Positions 44,501 to 54,134 of a stretch of 64,000 nucleotides of DNA are shown piece after piece. Each line of letters begins with the position of its first letter. Within the stretch, counting starts at the first letter, position 1. The notes beneath the pieces were generated by a model. The model ran no database searches and was not told the DNA's origin. It was given only the letters and a program-made list of their open reading frames with translations. The position numbers and the translations under genes are program-made. Origin of the DNA: Nitrosopumilus adriaticus (GTDB lineage: Archaea > Thermoproteota > Nitrososphaeria > Nitrososphaerales > Nitrosopumilaceae); the NCBI RefSeq assembly GCF_000956175.1, contig NZ_CP011070.1:806001-870000 (forward strand). The letters are read 5' to 3'.

Positions 44501-44779
44501 CTACTCAAATCTCTTGATAATATGATACCCGAATTCTGTTTTAATTGGTTCTGAAATCTCCCCGATTTGCAACTTGAATGCTGCCTCTTCAAATGGTTTT
44601 ACCATCATGCCTTTAGTAAAGTAGCCTAAACTTCCATCTTTTTTCGCACTACCTGAATCAATTGATAATTCTTTTGCTAATTTACCAAATTTTTCTCCTT
44701 TTTTTATTCTCTCCATTATTGCAAGTGATTCACTTTGTTTTTCTACTAGTATGTGTGAGCATTTAATTTTGATTGCCAT
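44501..44779 (-). CDS. Parvulin-type peptidyl-prolyl isomerase
   Basis: The protein is a single PpiC/parvulin domain of 92 residues with the family signatures KCSHILVEK, GSAKKDGSLGYFTKGMM, PFEEAAFKL and TEFGYHIIKR. No signal peptide is seen, so it should act in the cytoplasm. Single-domain parvulins of this kind are typical of thaumarchaea, and the structurally studied CsPin belongs to the same group. Confidence 0.94.
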   Translation of the reverse strand: MAIKIKCSHILVEKQSESLAIMERIKKGEKFGKLAKELSIDSGSAKKDGSLGYFTKGMMVKPFEEAAFKLQIGEISEPIKTEFGYHIIKRFE

Positions 44780-44904
44780 TAATGGATTCGAAATTAACTA
44801 ATTCTTAATTGTTTTCTCTCTTTTCTTTAAATTCTGTTTGATTTAATCTTCATGTTTACAATAAATACATAGAATGATTTAATATCTTAGTCATATATGA
44901 TTGT

Positions 44905-45144
44905 ATGATGAATGAGGAAATGAATCCTTCATTACTTGTCAAATTTAGATTTGTGGATGATAAGAAATCTGAAGTTGCATTATTGTCTTTTGAACAATAT
45001 TCTAACATTAAAGAATTACCTATCACTAAGGAATGTAAAATTGTTAAAAACCAAAAACCAACCTTGTCAAAAAATGATGTCGCTGCAATAAATGCAAAGA
45101 TCAAGCGACTATCAAAAACACACACTCAATCACTATCTGAATAA
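44905..45144 (+). CDS. Small conserved-looking protein, 79 aa
   Basis: A mixed alpha/beta peptide with PSLLVKFRFVDDKKSEVALLSF and a basic C-terminus. Two adjacent ATGs (44905 and 44908) are possible starts. No motif is recognised. It is divergent from the parvulin gene and convergent with the transporter downstream. Confidence 0.55.
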   Translation: MMNEEMNPSLLVKFRFVDDKKSEVALLSFEQYSNIKELPITKECKIVKNQKPTLSKNDVAAINAKIKRLSKTHTQSLSE

Positions 45145-45177
45145 CCTGTTTACTTAAATTACTTTAATTATTTGATT

Positions 45178-46200
45178 TTAATCTGCACTGATTCTGTTCC
45201 TTAACACAAATAATCCTACTAGAACGCATCCAGCTGATGCAATATTTAGTATAGTTATGTTTTCTGATAAGATGAAAAATGAATAGATTATGCTGAATAC
45301 TGTGGTTGTGGCATAAATTAATACTGTGCGGACAGCCCCGATTATTCGTAAGGCAATAACAAAAAACATCATGGTGACACCAATTCCCAAATATCCTACA
45401 ATTGAGATTATGGATAATTGTTCTAGATTAATATCAAAAGGAATTTGAAACAATAGCATTAATGTTAACGCCATTATAGCACCTGTACATGACATTATGT
45501 GTACAATATGTCTGGTCTTGATTGAGTCGCTAAGCTTTTTTGCGATAAATGTGTCTAAACAATAAAAAAATCCTGACATTATAATAAACAAATCCCCAAT
45601 CATGAAATTTGATAATTTCCAATTGTTGTGATTCATATCTACTCCAACTGGAATGATAATTGAACCGATGACGATCAAAATAAAAGGCAACATTTCTTGC
45701 TTGCTTAATTTTTCTTTGAAAATCATTATTCCTAAAAGAATTGCAAAGATTGTTTCGGAATTCACTAAGATGGATGCGTTTGTTGCACTCGTTTCTTGTA
45801 ATCCTAGTGTATAGCTTAGTGTTCCGGCAGATTCTGCAATTCCTAGTAAAATTAGTAGGATGAGTGTGGTTCTTCCTTTTTTTATGTTAGCTGATTTTCT
45901 GTCTGATTTTCTAAATGGTGAAAATAATAAACTATTGACTATGTATATCACAAACACTAGCATCATTGGATTTGGAACAATTGATGCTTCTGCAACCTGT
46001 TCTTCCATCAATGATTTGGGAATTACATTTGGTAGTGCTGAAAATGCAGCTGCCATTATTGCAAACAAAAACCCTACACCTACTGTCTTGTTTTGCAGTT
46101 TTGAAAATAGACTAATTTTTTTAATATCGAATTTTCTCATTTGTTGGTATACTTGATTTTTTTTATCCCAACTCATGGTATTTTTGCCCCATAATCCCAA
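45178..46200 (-). CDS. EamA/DMT-superfamily transporter
   Basis: The 340-residue protein contains about ten hydrophobic helices in two EamA halves, with the typical SATNASILVNSETIFAILLG and the second-half ISIVGYLGIGVTMMFF. EamA proteins export or import small metabolites; the substrate is not predictable. The first residues MGLWGKNT may be upstream of the true start, and the ATG at MSWDKKN is an alternative. It is divergent from the HEAT protein gene. Confidence 0.88.
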   Translation of the reverse strand: MGLWGKNTMSWDKKNQVYQQMRKFDIKKISLFSKLQNKTVGVGFLFAIMAAAFSALPNVIPKSLMEEQVAEASIVPNPMMLVFVIYIVNSLLFSPFRKSDRKSANIKKGRTTLILLILLGIAESAGTLSYTLGLQETSATNASILVNSETIFAILLGIMIFKEKLSKQEMLPFILIVIGSIIIPVGVDMNHNNWKLSNFMIGDLFIIMSGFFYCLDTFIAKKLSDSIKTRHIVHIMSCTGAIMALTLMLLFQIPFDINLEQLSIISIVGYLGIGVTMMFFVIALRIIGAVRTVLIYATTTVFSIIYSFFILSENITILNIASAGCVLVGLFVLRNRISAD

Positions 46201-46276
46201 TAATGGTATTGATCTCGTAGTAGTTGTATGTTTTTATAAATACTGAAATAGTAGTGAGATCTTATGTTAATACTGC

Positions 46277-46777
46277 ATGAACATTCCTGCTGAGTTTGAT
46301 AAGTCTATACGTACTCTTCCGATGGAAGAGCGAATTGAAAAATTAGATGCAATTTTCAAAACTTCTAAGGATGAATCTGAGCGTTGGGATGCAGTTTGGC
46401 TTGCTGGTGAAATTCCTGTTGAGGTTGATTTGAAAGGCCCAATTTTTGAGATAATGTCTGATTTATTTGCGTGGGTTTTAAAAAATGATCCTAATGATGT
46501 AGTAAGACATGAAGTGTGTTATCAAATTGCTGCAAGAAATATGAGAAGGATAATTCCTGATTTGGCACATGCTGCAAATTATGATGTAAGCCCTCTGGTA
46601 AGACATGAGGCAACAGAATGCTTGATGATTATTAGAGCAATTGATCAAATTGAAGCTGTTGAAAGATCCTTGCATGATGAAAATGAAAGTGTTAGAAATA
46701 CAGCTAAATTAGTTCTAAAACGAATGAAGAGATACAAATCTGATTTTAATGCAAAATCTGAATGGGTTTCAATTTAA
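46277..46777 (+). CDS. HEAT-repeat protein, 166 aa
   Basis: Three to four helical HEAT/PBS-lyase-type repeats are visible. Two contain RHE motifs (VVRHEVCYQIA and LVRHEATECL), a pattern reminiscent of deoxyhypusine hydroxylase His-Glu pairs, but only two of the four expected pairs are present. A scaffold or binding role is more likely. It ends by overlapping the convergent membrane-protein gene by 4 bases. Confidence 0.75.
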   Translation: MNIPAEFDKSIRTLPMEERIEKLDAIFKTSKDESERWDAVWLAGEIPVEVDLKGPIFEIMSDLFAWVLKNDPNDVVRHEVCYQIAARNMRRIIPDLAHAANYDVSPLVRHEATECLMIIRAIDQIEAVERSLHDENESVRNTAKLVLKRMKRYKSDFNAKSEWVSI

Positions 46778-47574
46778 ATAATTTTTAGATGTTTAATCAA
46801 TGCATAAATGATAAATAAATTTGCAACATACCATATTACTGTGACTGGGTGTGCATCAAAATACTCTCCAAAAATCTCCAAATGATAATACCACACATCT
46901 CCTGCAGCATTAATCATCAATCCAATTACTAGTAGGAGCCATACTGCTCCTAATACACCTTCTTTGAAAATCACAGCACCGACTATGGATAATGACAAGG
47001 TCACTGATGCAGAAACCACAAAAATCAAACCATAGTAAAAGTCAAAACCCAATTCTGTATCTGGAATGCTAATGGATAACACTACATATACTACTAAAGC
47101 AATAATTGGAATTATAACTAGTGTGATTTTTTGAAAAATTGAAAATCCTGAATGAAAAAATCTTATGTTGAGTATTAAGTGGATTAAAGTAAATGGATAT
47201 ACTGCAAAAAAGAATATGTCTGCAACTGAAGGGTAGGGTTCAATTCCAAATAATGTTTCCATAGAATAATATAATAATTCGGCAATGACGTATGCTGTAA
47301 ATCCTAGCCCTAATGAAAAATAGGATTTTGCTAAAATACCTGTATCATTTTGTTTAGAAACTATGAATGAAAATAATGCGACAACACCTGCTAGAAAAAC
47401 CGCAAAAATTGATGCAATTGCTCCTGCATCATCTTCGGAAACTACATTCATGGAAACAAAAATTCCTATTCCTAAAGATAGAATTCCAATTATTACTATT
47501 GGATTAATCGGATTTGAAATTTTATCCGGTACTATTTCTGGAATTTTCAATATAAAAAATCCATGCTGATTCAA
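46774..47574 (-). CDS. Polytopic membrane protein, 266 aa
   Basis: About eight hydrophobic helices with an acidic, conserved-looking segment between (AELLYYSMETLFGIEPYPSVAD). No transport or enzyme motif is recognised. It resembles the sensor membrane domains that precede histidine kinases in some archaea, but no kinase domain is attached. A winged-helix gene and a CheY-like gene follow on the other strand. Confidence 0.75.
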   Translation of the reverse strand: MNQHGFFILKIPEIVPDKISNPINPIVIIGILSLGIGIFVSMNVVSEDDAGAIASIFAVFLAGVVALFSFIVSKQNDTGILAKSYFSLGLGFTAYVIAELLYYSMETLFGIEPYPSVADIFFFAVYPFTLIHLILNIRFFHSGFSIFQKITLVIIPIIALVVYVVLSISIPDTELGFDFYYGLIFVVSASVTLSLSIVGAVIFKEGVLGAVWLLLVIGLMINAAGDVWYYHLEIFGEYFDAHPVTVIWYVANLFIIYALIKHLKII

Positions 47575-47728
47575 TTCATAAGTATGTTGATTTTCTCCCT
47601 AAATTCCTCAGAAATATGGTTTTTTTGAATTTAGGCATGTTTTCAATCAAATCCCAGATTTGGAACTGGCTAATCTGAAAATTAATTCCTAAAAAACCTA
47701 ATATGCTAGTAATACTATCATATTTTTA

Positions 47729-48328
47729 ATGTCAGGAACAGAACATCTGTTTTCAAGATCCCTTATTGAAATTATTAAAAAAGATCTTGGTTCTAAGACA
47801 ATTCAAAAGATTGAAAACAGACTATTTGAGAAATTTGGGCTTTCTCTTTCCCAATCTGTGGAAGAATTTCATTCCTTAGATTTAGTACTGCGTGAATTTT
47901 TTGGCAAAGGTGCAGATGCAATTGAACGTAAAATGTTTGAAAAGATATTTGTAATTAAATCCAAAAAATCCAATGATCCTTGGTATTCATTATCTGACGA
48001 ATATGTAAATTCCATTATCCTTGAAGCCTATGGTGATATGGATAAAAGAAAAATTCTTGAATCTGTTTCTGAAACACCAAAAATTATTAATGATATTTTA
48101 AAAGATTGTAATTTGCCCCGAACATCAGGCTATAGAAAAATAAATAATTTAATTGATGAAGGGCTATTGTTGAAAACTGGTCATATTGAAATCGATAATA
48201 AAAAAATTAGTGAATATTTGTGCATCTTTAATAATCTAAAGATTAACATCGAAAAATCAAAAATGACTATTGATGTTCAATTTTCTAAATCTGAACAACT
48301 GCGTAGCCCCATTCTTCAATCAGTTTAA
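47729..48328 (+). CDS. Winged-helix DNA-binding protein, 199 aa
   Basis: The N-terminal 95 residues are helical (SLIEIIKKDLGSKTIQKIENRLFEKFG) and may form a dimer or four-helix part. Residues about 105-170 are winged-helix-like (ESVSETPKIINDILKDCNLPRTSGYRKINNLIDEGLL). It precedes a CheY-like receiver by about 100 bp on the same strand, so the two may be in one regulatory pathway. Confidence 0.75.
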   Translation: MSGTEHLFSRSLIEIIKKDLGSKTIQKIENRLFEKFGLSLSQSVEEFHSLDLVLREFFGKGADAIERKMFEKIFVIKSKKSNDPWYSLSDEYVNSIILEAYGDMDKRKILESVSETPKIINDILKDCNLPRTSGYRKINNLIDEGLLLKTGHIEIDNKKISEYLCIFNNLKINIEKSKMTIDVQFSKSEQLRSPILQSV

Positions 48329-48431
48329 AAATAATCATTTCATCTAAAATTTTCTCATATTGTTAATTTGTGTTATAAATTACGCATAGTAATAAAAGAA
48401 TACCTTATTACTTAGTTTATCAATACCAAAT

Positions 48432-48821
48432 ATGGGATTGACCGTTCAAACATGTATTATTGTAGATGATGATGTTCAAATCACTGAACTATTTTCTGAA
48501 TTGATGTCTCTCCAGGGATTAACTGTTCTAGCTACCGGTCATAATGGACTTGATGCGATAAAACTTTATGAAAAACATAACCCTGACGTTGTTTTCCTGG
48601 ATGTGGAAATGCCAAAATTAAATGGAATTCAGGCACTAAAAGAAATCAAAGAAATTGACTCATCTGCAAATGTGGTGATTGTAACAGGTAGTACTTCCGG
48701 TGATATTGAAAAACAATTAAAAGAAAATGGTGTCACTGAAATTGTTTACAAGCCTTTTGATATTAAAAAAATTGGTAAAATCATTGAATCCCTTAACGAT
48801 ACTGTTTCAATCTATCAATAA
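48432..48821 (+). CDS. CheY-like response regulator receiver
   Basis: This single-domain receiver is 129 residues long. The acidic pocket is Asp12-Asp13-Asp14, the phosphoacceptor is Asp57 in FLDVEMP, Thr85 lies in VTGST and Lys107 in YKPFD, so all catalytic residues are present. It has no output domain, so it must act through a partner. No histidine kinase is in this window. The upstream winged-helix gene and the downstream pilus locus are possible targets, which is inference. Confidence 0.94.
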   Translation: MGLTVQTCIIVDDDVQITELFSELMSLQGLTVLATGHNGLDAIKLYEKHNPDVVFLDVEMPKLNGIQALKEIKEIDSSANVVIVTGSTSGDIEKQLKENGVTEIVYKPFDIKKIGKIIESLNDTVSIYQ

Positions 48822-48840
48822 ACAAACTTTGTTTGAAATT

Positions 48841-49239
48841 TTATTTTAATCCCCAAGATACTTTGTTGTTTGGAATAATCTTCAAAAATGGAGCCTCATT
48901 TTCGTCCCATGGATCCTCTCTAACCCATTCAAATTTCTTGTGAAAAATATCATAATATTTTTTAAACTCTGATCCATTTTCAACAATTTCTACCTTCCCT
49001 TGAATACAAATTGCTTTATGATTCCCTGATTGGTATATGTCAATTACAATTCCTATTTTTGGATTATCTTTAATGTTTGAAAATGTTCTAGTATTGTAAT
49101 CTGTGGCAACTAAAATATTATTTTCATGAAAAATAAATGATACTGGTTTTACATGTGGAATATTCTTATGTGAAGTTGCTATTCTTGCTTCTTCTAGTGA
49201 TTCTAGAAAATCTATCTCTTTTTGATTAAATTCTATCAA
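48841..49239 (-). CDS. PPOX-like flavin split-barrel protein
   Basis: The 132-residue sequence has the split-barrel pattern EEARIATSHKNIPHVKPVSF, ILVATDYNTRTFSNIKDNPKIG, and AICIQGKVEIVENG, typical of the pyridoxamine-5'-phosphate-oxidase-like superfamily that binds FMN or F420. The substrate is unknown. It is translated with the gene upstream through a 4-base overlap. Another member of the superfamily is at 216-650. Confidence 0.88.
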   Translation of the reverse strand: MIEFNQKEIDFLESLEEARIATSHKNIPHVKPVSFIFHENNILVATDYNTRTFSNIKDNPKIGIVIDIYQSGNHKAICIQGKVEIVENGSEFKKYYDIFHKKFEWVREDPWDENEAPFLKIIPNNKVSWGLK

Positions 49240-49514
49240 TTGAAAATTCGTTCTCTTATCTCTGGTATGTGTTTGTATACGATGTCTCTAATTTTCATCT
49301 GATCCTCTGGAGTAGGTGCCTCTTTTTGTGCACTAAGTATAGCACCGCCCATTCCAAGTGCCATTCCCATTACTATTCCATATACAAATTCTCGGGGGTT
49401 TTCAACCTTTAGTGTATCCTTGTTTTCATTAATGTCCTCAAGATAAGCTGGAATCGTAGATACTGCACCGTTAATTACTTGGATGATAATTTCTTCAAAT
49501 GGATCTTCACTCAT
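49236..49514 (-). CDS. Small protein with hydrophobic helix, about 92 aa
   Basis: The ATG at 49514 (MSEDPFEE) is favoured over 49520. The middle has a glycine-rich hydrophobic segment (EFVYGIVMGMALGMGGAIL) that might be a membrane or buried helix. The rest is charged. Its stop overlaps the flavoprotein start (ATGA), which suggests a functional pair. The family is not recognised. Confidence 0.6.
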   Translation of the reverse strand: MSEDPFEEIIIQVINGAVSTIPAYLEDINENKDTLKVENPREFVYGIVMGMALGMGGAILSAQKEAPTPEDQMKIRDIVYKHIPEIRERIFN

Positions 49515-49579
49515 GCACAATTTCTTATGGAATTCTTAATAAATTTGTGCCTAAGATTTTTAATCCCGCCTTACTGAAA

Positions 49580-49987
49580 ATGAATATGTTCTCACTTTTT
49601 ACAACAAATGAGGCAAATGCTGCACTTCCTGATGTAATTAAAAAATTTGAATATGCGCTTTCCAAAAAGAATGAAGTATCAAAATTAGAGCAACAAATTC
49701 AGATGAGTCTTTCCACTACAAACTCATTTGAAGAATTTATCACATTAAAGCAGAAATTAAATTCAGCAGTTACAAAATTCTATGAAGCAGTAGAAATCCT
49801 GGAAAACACTGGAGTTTCTGTTAAAAGTATAGAGCAGGGTTTACTTGATTTTCCCTCAAAGCGATTTGATGAGGAGGTTTGGCTGTGTTGGAAATATGGT
49901 GAAACAGAAATAAAATTCTGGCACGAAAAAGATTCTGGTTTTATGGGTAGAAAACCAATTGAAGTAAACGACGAGTCTCTAGTCTGA
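49580..49987 (+). CDS. DUF2203 family protein
   Basis: The sequence TTNEANAALPDVIKKFEYAL, GLLDFPSKR, VWLCWKYGE and EIKFWHEKDSGFMGRKPI matches DUF2203, a small family of unknown function with a conserved Trp-His-Glu segment. The start is placed at the ATG at 49580, since the upstream part of the open frame (from 49499) overlaps the divergent gene and is not family-like. About 135 residues is normal for the family. Confidence 0.85.
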   Translation: MNMFSLFTTNEANAALPDVIKKFEYALSKKNEVSKLEQQIQMSLSTTNSFEEFITLKQKLNSAVTKFYEAVEILENTGVSVKSIEQGLLDFPSKRFDEEVWLCWKYGETEIKFWHEKDSGFMGRKPIEVNDESLV

Positions 49988-50836
49988 CTATTCCTCACTT
50001 GCTTTTTTGATAAAATTTTTGACATCAATTGTTTTGAGTGGCTTTGATGAGTCCCACAAGAATGAGCATAATGTGAAGATGTTATCTACCATTTCATTAG
50101 AATTTGTACATAACGAAAAGTCCGAATCAGATCCTGAATGTTGAGATGATGCGGCATGATCAGACATTATCATTTTTTTATCTTTTTGAACTATGATTCT
50201 TCCCTTTGATGGAAGCTTGCCAATTTTAGTTTCAGTGGCATTGAATCTTTTTACAAAAGGTGCTAGTTTTGGATCATTCATGTCTACTAGCAATCTCACT
50301 GTTCCTCCATTCTTTTCACAAATGCTAATTTTTTCTGGGATTGTGCTGTGGTACATTCTTGAAACATCATCCAAAGTTGTTGCTATGTAAATCGTATCTA
50401 CAGAATTTTCAATTAATTGTGCAATATCTGCATAGATGTTTTGTCTTCCTTGAACAACTCTGAATGTAGGAACAGTGTTGATTTGGTTAGATGTAATTTC
50501 ATCATTAATTTTATCAATAATTGCCTCTCCTAGTTTTTTGATTTTATTTACTTCGTCTTCTTTTTTGCTTAGTGCAATTTTTAATGCATCATGAGGATCT
50601 GATGCAATACATAATTTGGGACTAGATAATGTGGTTGAAATAATATTTCTACTTACAAGTCTATCGACTGTTCTGTACATTCTTGCTCTGTCAATATCGA
50701 GCTCTTTTGCAAGTGCGCTTGCGGTTATTGGGCCTGCTCTGAGTAAATTAAGGTAAACCTTCGCCTCCAAGTCATCGAGATCTAAAATCTCTTCAAGCTC
50801 TGTTGCAATTCTACTTACTTGATCTTGGTAAGACAT
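49988..50836 (-). CDS. TrmB-family transcriptional regulator
   Basis: The N-terminal winged helix (LEAKVYLNLLRAGPITASALAKEL, DRARMYRTVDRLVSRNII) is followed by a phospholipase-D-like effector domain (VVQGRQNIYADIAQLIENS, VRLLVDMND). TrmB proteins sense sugars or other metabolites in archaea. At 282 residues it is normal. It is convergent with DUF2203 and lies just before the pilus locus, which it might control, though that is only a guess. Confidence 0.85.
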   Translation of the reverse strand: MSYQDQVSRIATELEEILDLDDLEAKVYLNLLRAGPITASALAKELDIDRARMYRTVDRLVSRNIISTTLSSPKLCIASDPHDALKIALSKKEDEVNKIKKLGEAIIDKINDEITSNQINTVPTFRVVQGRQNIYADIAQLIENSVDTIYIATTLDDVSRMYHSTIPEKISICEKNGGTVRLLVDMNDPKLAPFVKRFNATETKIGKLPSKGRIIVQKDKKMIMSDHAASSQHSGSDSDFSLCTNSNEMVDNIFTLCSFLWDSSKPLKTIDVKNFIKKASEE

Positions 50837-51134
50837 CCCCTTATTTCTCCCATCTCTAACAACCTAGACTCGTTTTGTGTAATTGCATTTAGTATTTTCG
50901 CAGAACTCCTATGCTTTACAAAATATTTTCCCCTCATCATCGATAAAAAATTTAGATCATAATAGAACTAAAGGCTCTGTTTGTGCGATAGTACACACAA
51001 AAAACAAAATATGTTGTTTTGTTATTACAACAATTTTTTCTGATGTTCATTTTTTTGAACATTTTTTTCTGATTTTTACCAATATGTCATTTCATTATCT
51101 GACAATTTTTTTTAATAAATGTCTGATGTGAAAA
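50837..51134. other. Intergenic region before the pilus locus
   Basis: About 300 bp of T-rich sequence. It contains the upstream region of the TrmB gene on the minus strand and the 3' end of the pilus operon. I see no convincing ORF, RNA gene or terminator hairpin, although T tracts are frequent near 51040-51110. Confidence 0.35.
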
Positions 51135-52061
51135 CTAGATTACATTAAATGCAATTACTGAAATGACAATCATTGCTACCACATGCTTTGTTCCAGCCAC
51201 GTAAGAACCCGAGCCAATCTTGCCTGCCGCAAGACCTCCAAATACTGCTTCGATTATTGCCATGTTAAATAATGCTGATTCTAATTTTTCAATCTCCATG
51301 CTTGCAAGAGAGCCAAATAATCCCTGTGTGCCACTTCCTGATGCCAGTAATCCTTCCTGAACTTTTTCTATTTCTGTGAAAAAACTAGTAGTTAACAAAA
51401 CTGCTACTGCGAGAAATACTGCAAACGAAATGTAAATTGTATATGTGTATGGCTGAAGGGCTGATTTTCTACTCTTTTCAATATTTTGCATATCTGAGAC
51501 GTGTTTTTGAATCATTTCCAGATTTTCAGATACATCCCCCCCAATCTTCATTGCCATCTCAAGTAATACTGTCACACGTCGTGAAACCCTAGTCCCCGTT
51601 CTTTCTGCAAAATTCTCAAATGCATCCTCGATTGGAGTTCCCCAGCTTATGTTTGCTCTGAGATTTTTTAATTCAGGAGTTAATGCTCCTAGATTTCTTT
51701 CTCCTGCTTGCTCTATTGCCTTGATTAAATTTGCCCCACTTTGGACAGAGCTTAGAAGTGCAAGTAAAAAAACTGGTAAATTTCTATCAATACTGTCTCT
51801 TCTTTGCACCTCTTTTAGCTGGTGCACAGTTAAGGGAATAATTCCTACTAGTATTCCAAAAATTAATCCAACATCTCTGATTGTAGTTGAATCTGAATAT
51901 TCTGAAAAATAAAAACTCATAGAAATTACACTAATTGATGCAATAATTGAAAATACGGCAGTTTTTAGAATCTCGTTTTTTAAGATTGATTCTTTTGGTT
52001 CGATTTTTGCTACTCGTCGTTTTTTTATTTTTCTTTTTTGTTTGCTTTGAACTCTTTCCAT
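51135..52061 (-). CDS. Type IV pilus membrane protein (TadC/FlaJ-like), B
   Basis: This is one of two consecutive platform proteins of a type IV filament system. It has a T2SSF domain (RNLPVFLLALLSSVQSGANLIKAIEQAG, RVTVLLEMAMKIGGDV) flanked by hydrophobic helices near residues 28-50, 63-80 and at the C-terminus. The N-terminal 25 residues are strongly basic. At 308 residues it is half the size of a single FlaJ, so two small subunits probably replace one large one, as in Tad-type systems. It lies 5 bases after the second platform gene. Confidence 0.88.
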   Translation of the reverse strand: MERVQSKQKRKIKKRRVAKIEPKESILKNEILKTAVFSIIASISVISMSFYFSEYSDSTTIRDVGLIFGILVGIIPLTVHQLKEVQRRDSIDRNLPVFLLALLSSVQSGANLIKAIEQAGERNLGALTPELKNLRANISWGTPIEDAFENFAERTGTRVSRRVTVLLEMAMKIGGDVSENLEMIQKHVSDMQNIEKSRKSALQPYTYTIYISFAVFLAVAVLLTTSFFTEIEKVQEGLLASGSGTQGLFGSLASMEIEKLESALFNMAIIEAVFGGLAAGKIGSGSYVAGTKHVVAMIVISVIAFNVI

Positions 52062-52066
52062 TTTCT

Positions 52067-52987
52067 TTACCTCTTTGGTACCATTGTATCCATCATGACT
52101 AGCATCAAAACTCCGCTAAGCGGAATTACTGCAAATGTTAGAATATTCATTAGTGTTATCAAATCAAATCCTGCAAGACTAGGGCTCATTATTCCCATAA
52201 TTGATAGCATGATTACTGCAAGTAATGGAAATACAATTAGTAAAATTGTGTAAATTTCTGCAACACTACCTAATGATTCGGTAGTTTTTTGCATTAGCAT
52301 CTTTTTTTCTTCAAGCTGAACTTTTGCAGTCGCATTAAAATATTCTTTGAGATCCCCTCCTGATTGAACAGTAACTACTGCGCCTTCAAGTAATTCCGAA
52401 TATGGTCCTGTAGGAGTCCTATGAATCAAATCTTTAATTGCGCTAATCAAATCCATTCCTAAAATATCGATATTTCTTACAATGAATCTGGCATCTTTGA
52501 CAATGTCCTCTTCTGTCTCCTCTTTTGCTATTGCCTTGAAAATTCCCTCTAGTGTGAGACCACTTGTTGCTAATGTTGACATATACCCAATAAAATGGGG
52601 TATCTCCTCTACGAGTTTTGAAGATCTATTTGTTACTCTGATTTTGGGAATCACTTGTAGTATTCCAAATGTGATTCCAAATAACATGAATCCTGCTAAT
52701 ACTGGAAGTAGAATACTCAGACTTGCTGGCTGTATATTGATAAATTGCGCTACAATTAATGCAAAAACTGCCCCACATATGCCGGCAATCAAACTAAAGA
52801 AAACCATACTTGAAACATACACTTCAAATGGAATTGGCATCATGGCTTGCTTGATTGATTTATCTAGTGATTTTAATTTTGGATGTAAAAATTTTACATG
52901 CTCATTTAGTAATTTGTAACTATACACATGAATTTGACCAACTGATTCTTCATCATTCTTTTTTTGTTTTTTCCCCATTACATTCAT
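52067..52987 (-). CDS. Type IV pilus membrane protein (TadB/FlaJ-like), A
   Basis: The second T2SSF platform protein has helices at about residues 55-75, 85-105 and two near the C-terminus, and the family segment LVEEIPHFIGYMSTLATSGLTLEGIFKAIAKEE (as blocks) with GGDLKEYFNATAKVQ. It likely pairs with the protein at 51135 to form the inner-membrane platform that the ATPase rotates or extends. It lies 2 bases downstream of the ATPase gene. Confidence 0.88.
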   Translation of the reverse strand: MNVMGKKQKKNDEESVGQIHVYSYKLLNEHVKFLHPKLKSLDKSIKQAMMPIPFEVYVSSMVFFSLIAGICGAVFALIVAQFINIQPASLSILLPVLAGFMLFGITFGILQVIPKIRVTNRSSKLVEEIPHFIGYMSTLATSGLTLEGIFKAIAKEETEEDIVKDARFIVRNIDILGMDLISAIKDLIHRTPTGPYSELLEGAVVTVQSGGDLKEYFNATAKVQLEEKKMLMQKTTESLGSVAEIYTILLIVFPLLAVIMLSIMGIMSPSLAGFDLITLMNILTFAVIPLSGVLMLVMMDTMVPKR

Positions 52988-52989
52988 AA

Positions 52990-54129
52990 TTACACCTCCA
53001 GTCTTTTTCTTTCATAGAATCTTTCTGGATCTGCATAATACTCCATTACATTTGCAGTTACTTCTTTATGATCACGAATATCATTTTTAACCATCCATTC
53101 TAACGCTAATCTTCTTTTTGTCAATTCATAATTGATTTTTTCTTCACTATCGCCATCTCGTTCTTTGAGTTTTCTAAAAATTACACTATTTCCCAAATAA
53201 TCATGGGTATCTGTTTTTGGATTCCATTTGAAAATTTCATGCGTTCTAATTTCTCCAGTTGTTTCATGAATTCCATCTATTTCTGAAACATGAATAATCC
53301 TTCTAGCTGATTTGTTACCTACTCTGATTTTTAATTGAAGTGTGATTAGATCAAGGCTGTTTGCAATTAGTGCTTTTGGAACATCCATGGGAGATGATGT
53401 TAATCTGGTGAGTGTTGCATCAACAGAATCTGCGTGAATTGATGAAAATCCCCCGTGACCTGTCGCCATAGCCTGAAATAATGTGTATGCCTCTCGCCCT
53501 CTTGTTTCTCCCACAATTATGATATCTGGTCTTTGTCTGAGGGCTGCCCTTAGAAGATCAAATTGATTAATTTCCCCAATCTGTGTATCTGTAAAATTTT
53601 GACGTGATACAGCCGGAATCCAGTTCTCATGGGGCAGATTTAGTTCCTGTGTGTCCTCTATACTGACTACCTTTTCTCCAGGCTTGATAAATGAGGCTAG
53701 AGCGTTTAGTGCGGTTGTTTTGCCACTGGCAGTTCCTCCAGCAATAAGCATTGTTGATTTTTTCTCTGCCAAATACCACATGAATGCTGCAATATCTATC
53801 GAAATTGTCCCAAATTTTATCAAATCAATAATTGTTATCGGATCTGCTCTGAATCTTCTTATTGTGAATGTGCTACCTCGCTTGGTAATTTCATGTCCAA
53901 GTGTGAGGTTAATTCTACTTCCATTTGGAAGTGATGCATCAATAATTGGGTCTGCCATAGAGACATGTTTTCCACAAATGTATGCCATTTTTCTTGAAAA
54001 ATTGTTTAGCTCTGCATCTTTTTCAAAGATGATGTTTGTCGGCATTGATTCATGTTCTCTGTGCCATATGTAGATTGGAATGTTTGTCCCATCACAACTG
54101 ATTTCTTCAATCATATGGTCTCTCATCAA
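52990..54129 (-). CDS. Pilus assembly ATPase (FlaI/TadA-like), C-terminal part
   Basis: It powers pilin assembly by ATP hydrolysis. Walker A is AGGTASGKTTA at about residues 130-140, the Asp box is VSIEDTQEL, Walker B is DIIIVGETRGREA near residue 205, and the His box is GHGGFSSIHADS. The frame begins with a TTG right after what should be the middle of the protein: the preceding LGKIEPL is also open in this frame. The N-terminal third is in the ORF at 54135. One A missing from the A8 run (54191-54198) explains the split. Joined length is about 553 residues. Confidence 0.92.
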   Translation of the reverse strand: MMRDHMIEEISCDGTNIPIYIWHREHESMPTNIIFEKDAELNNFSRKMAYICGKHVSMADPIIDASLPNGSRINLTLGHEITKRGSTFTIRRFRADPITIIDLIKFGTISIDIAAFMWYLAEKKSTMLIAGGTASGKTTALNALASFIKPGEKVVSIEDTQELNLPHENWIPAVSRQNFTDTQIGEINQFDLLRAALRQRPDIIIVGETRGREAYTLFQAMATGHGGFSSIHADSVDATLTRLTSSPMDVPKALIANSLDLITLQLKIRVGNKSARRIIHVSEIDGIHETTGEIRTHEIFKWNPKTDTHDYLGNSVIFRKLKERDGDSEEKINYELTKRRLALEWMVKNDIRDHKEVTANVMEYYADPERFYERKRLEV

Positions 54130-54134
54130 TGGCT

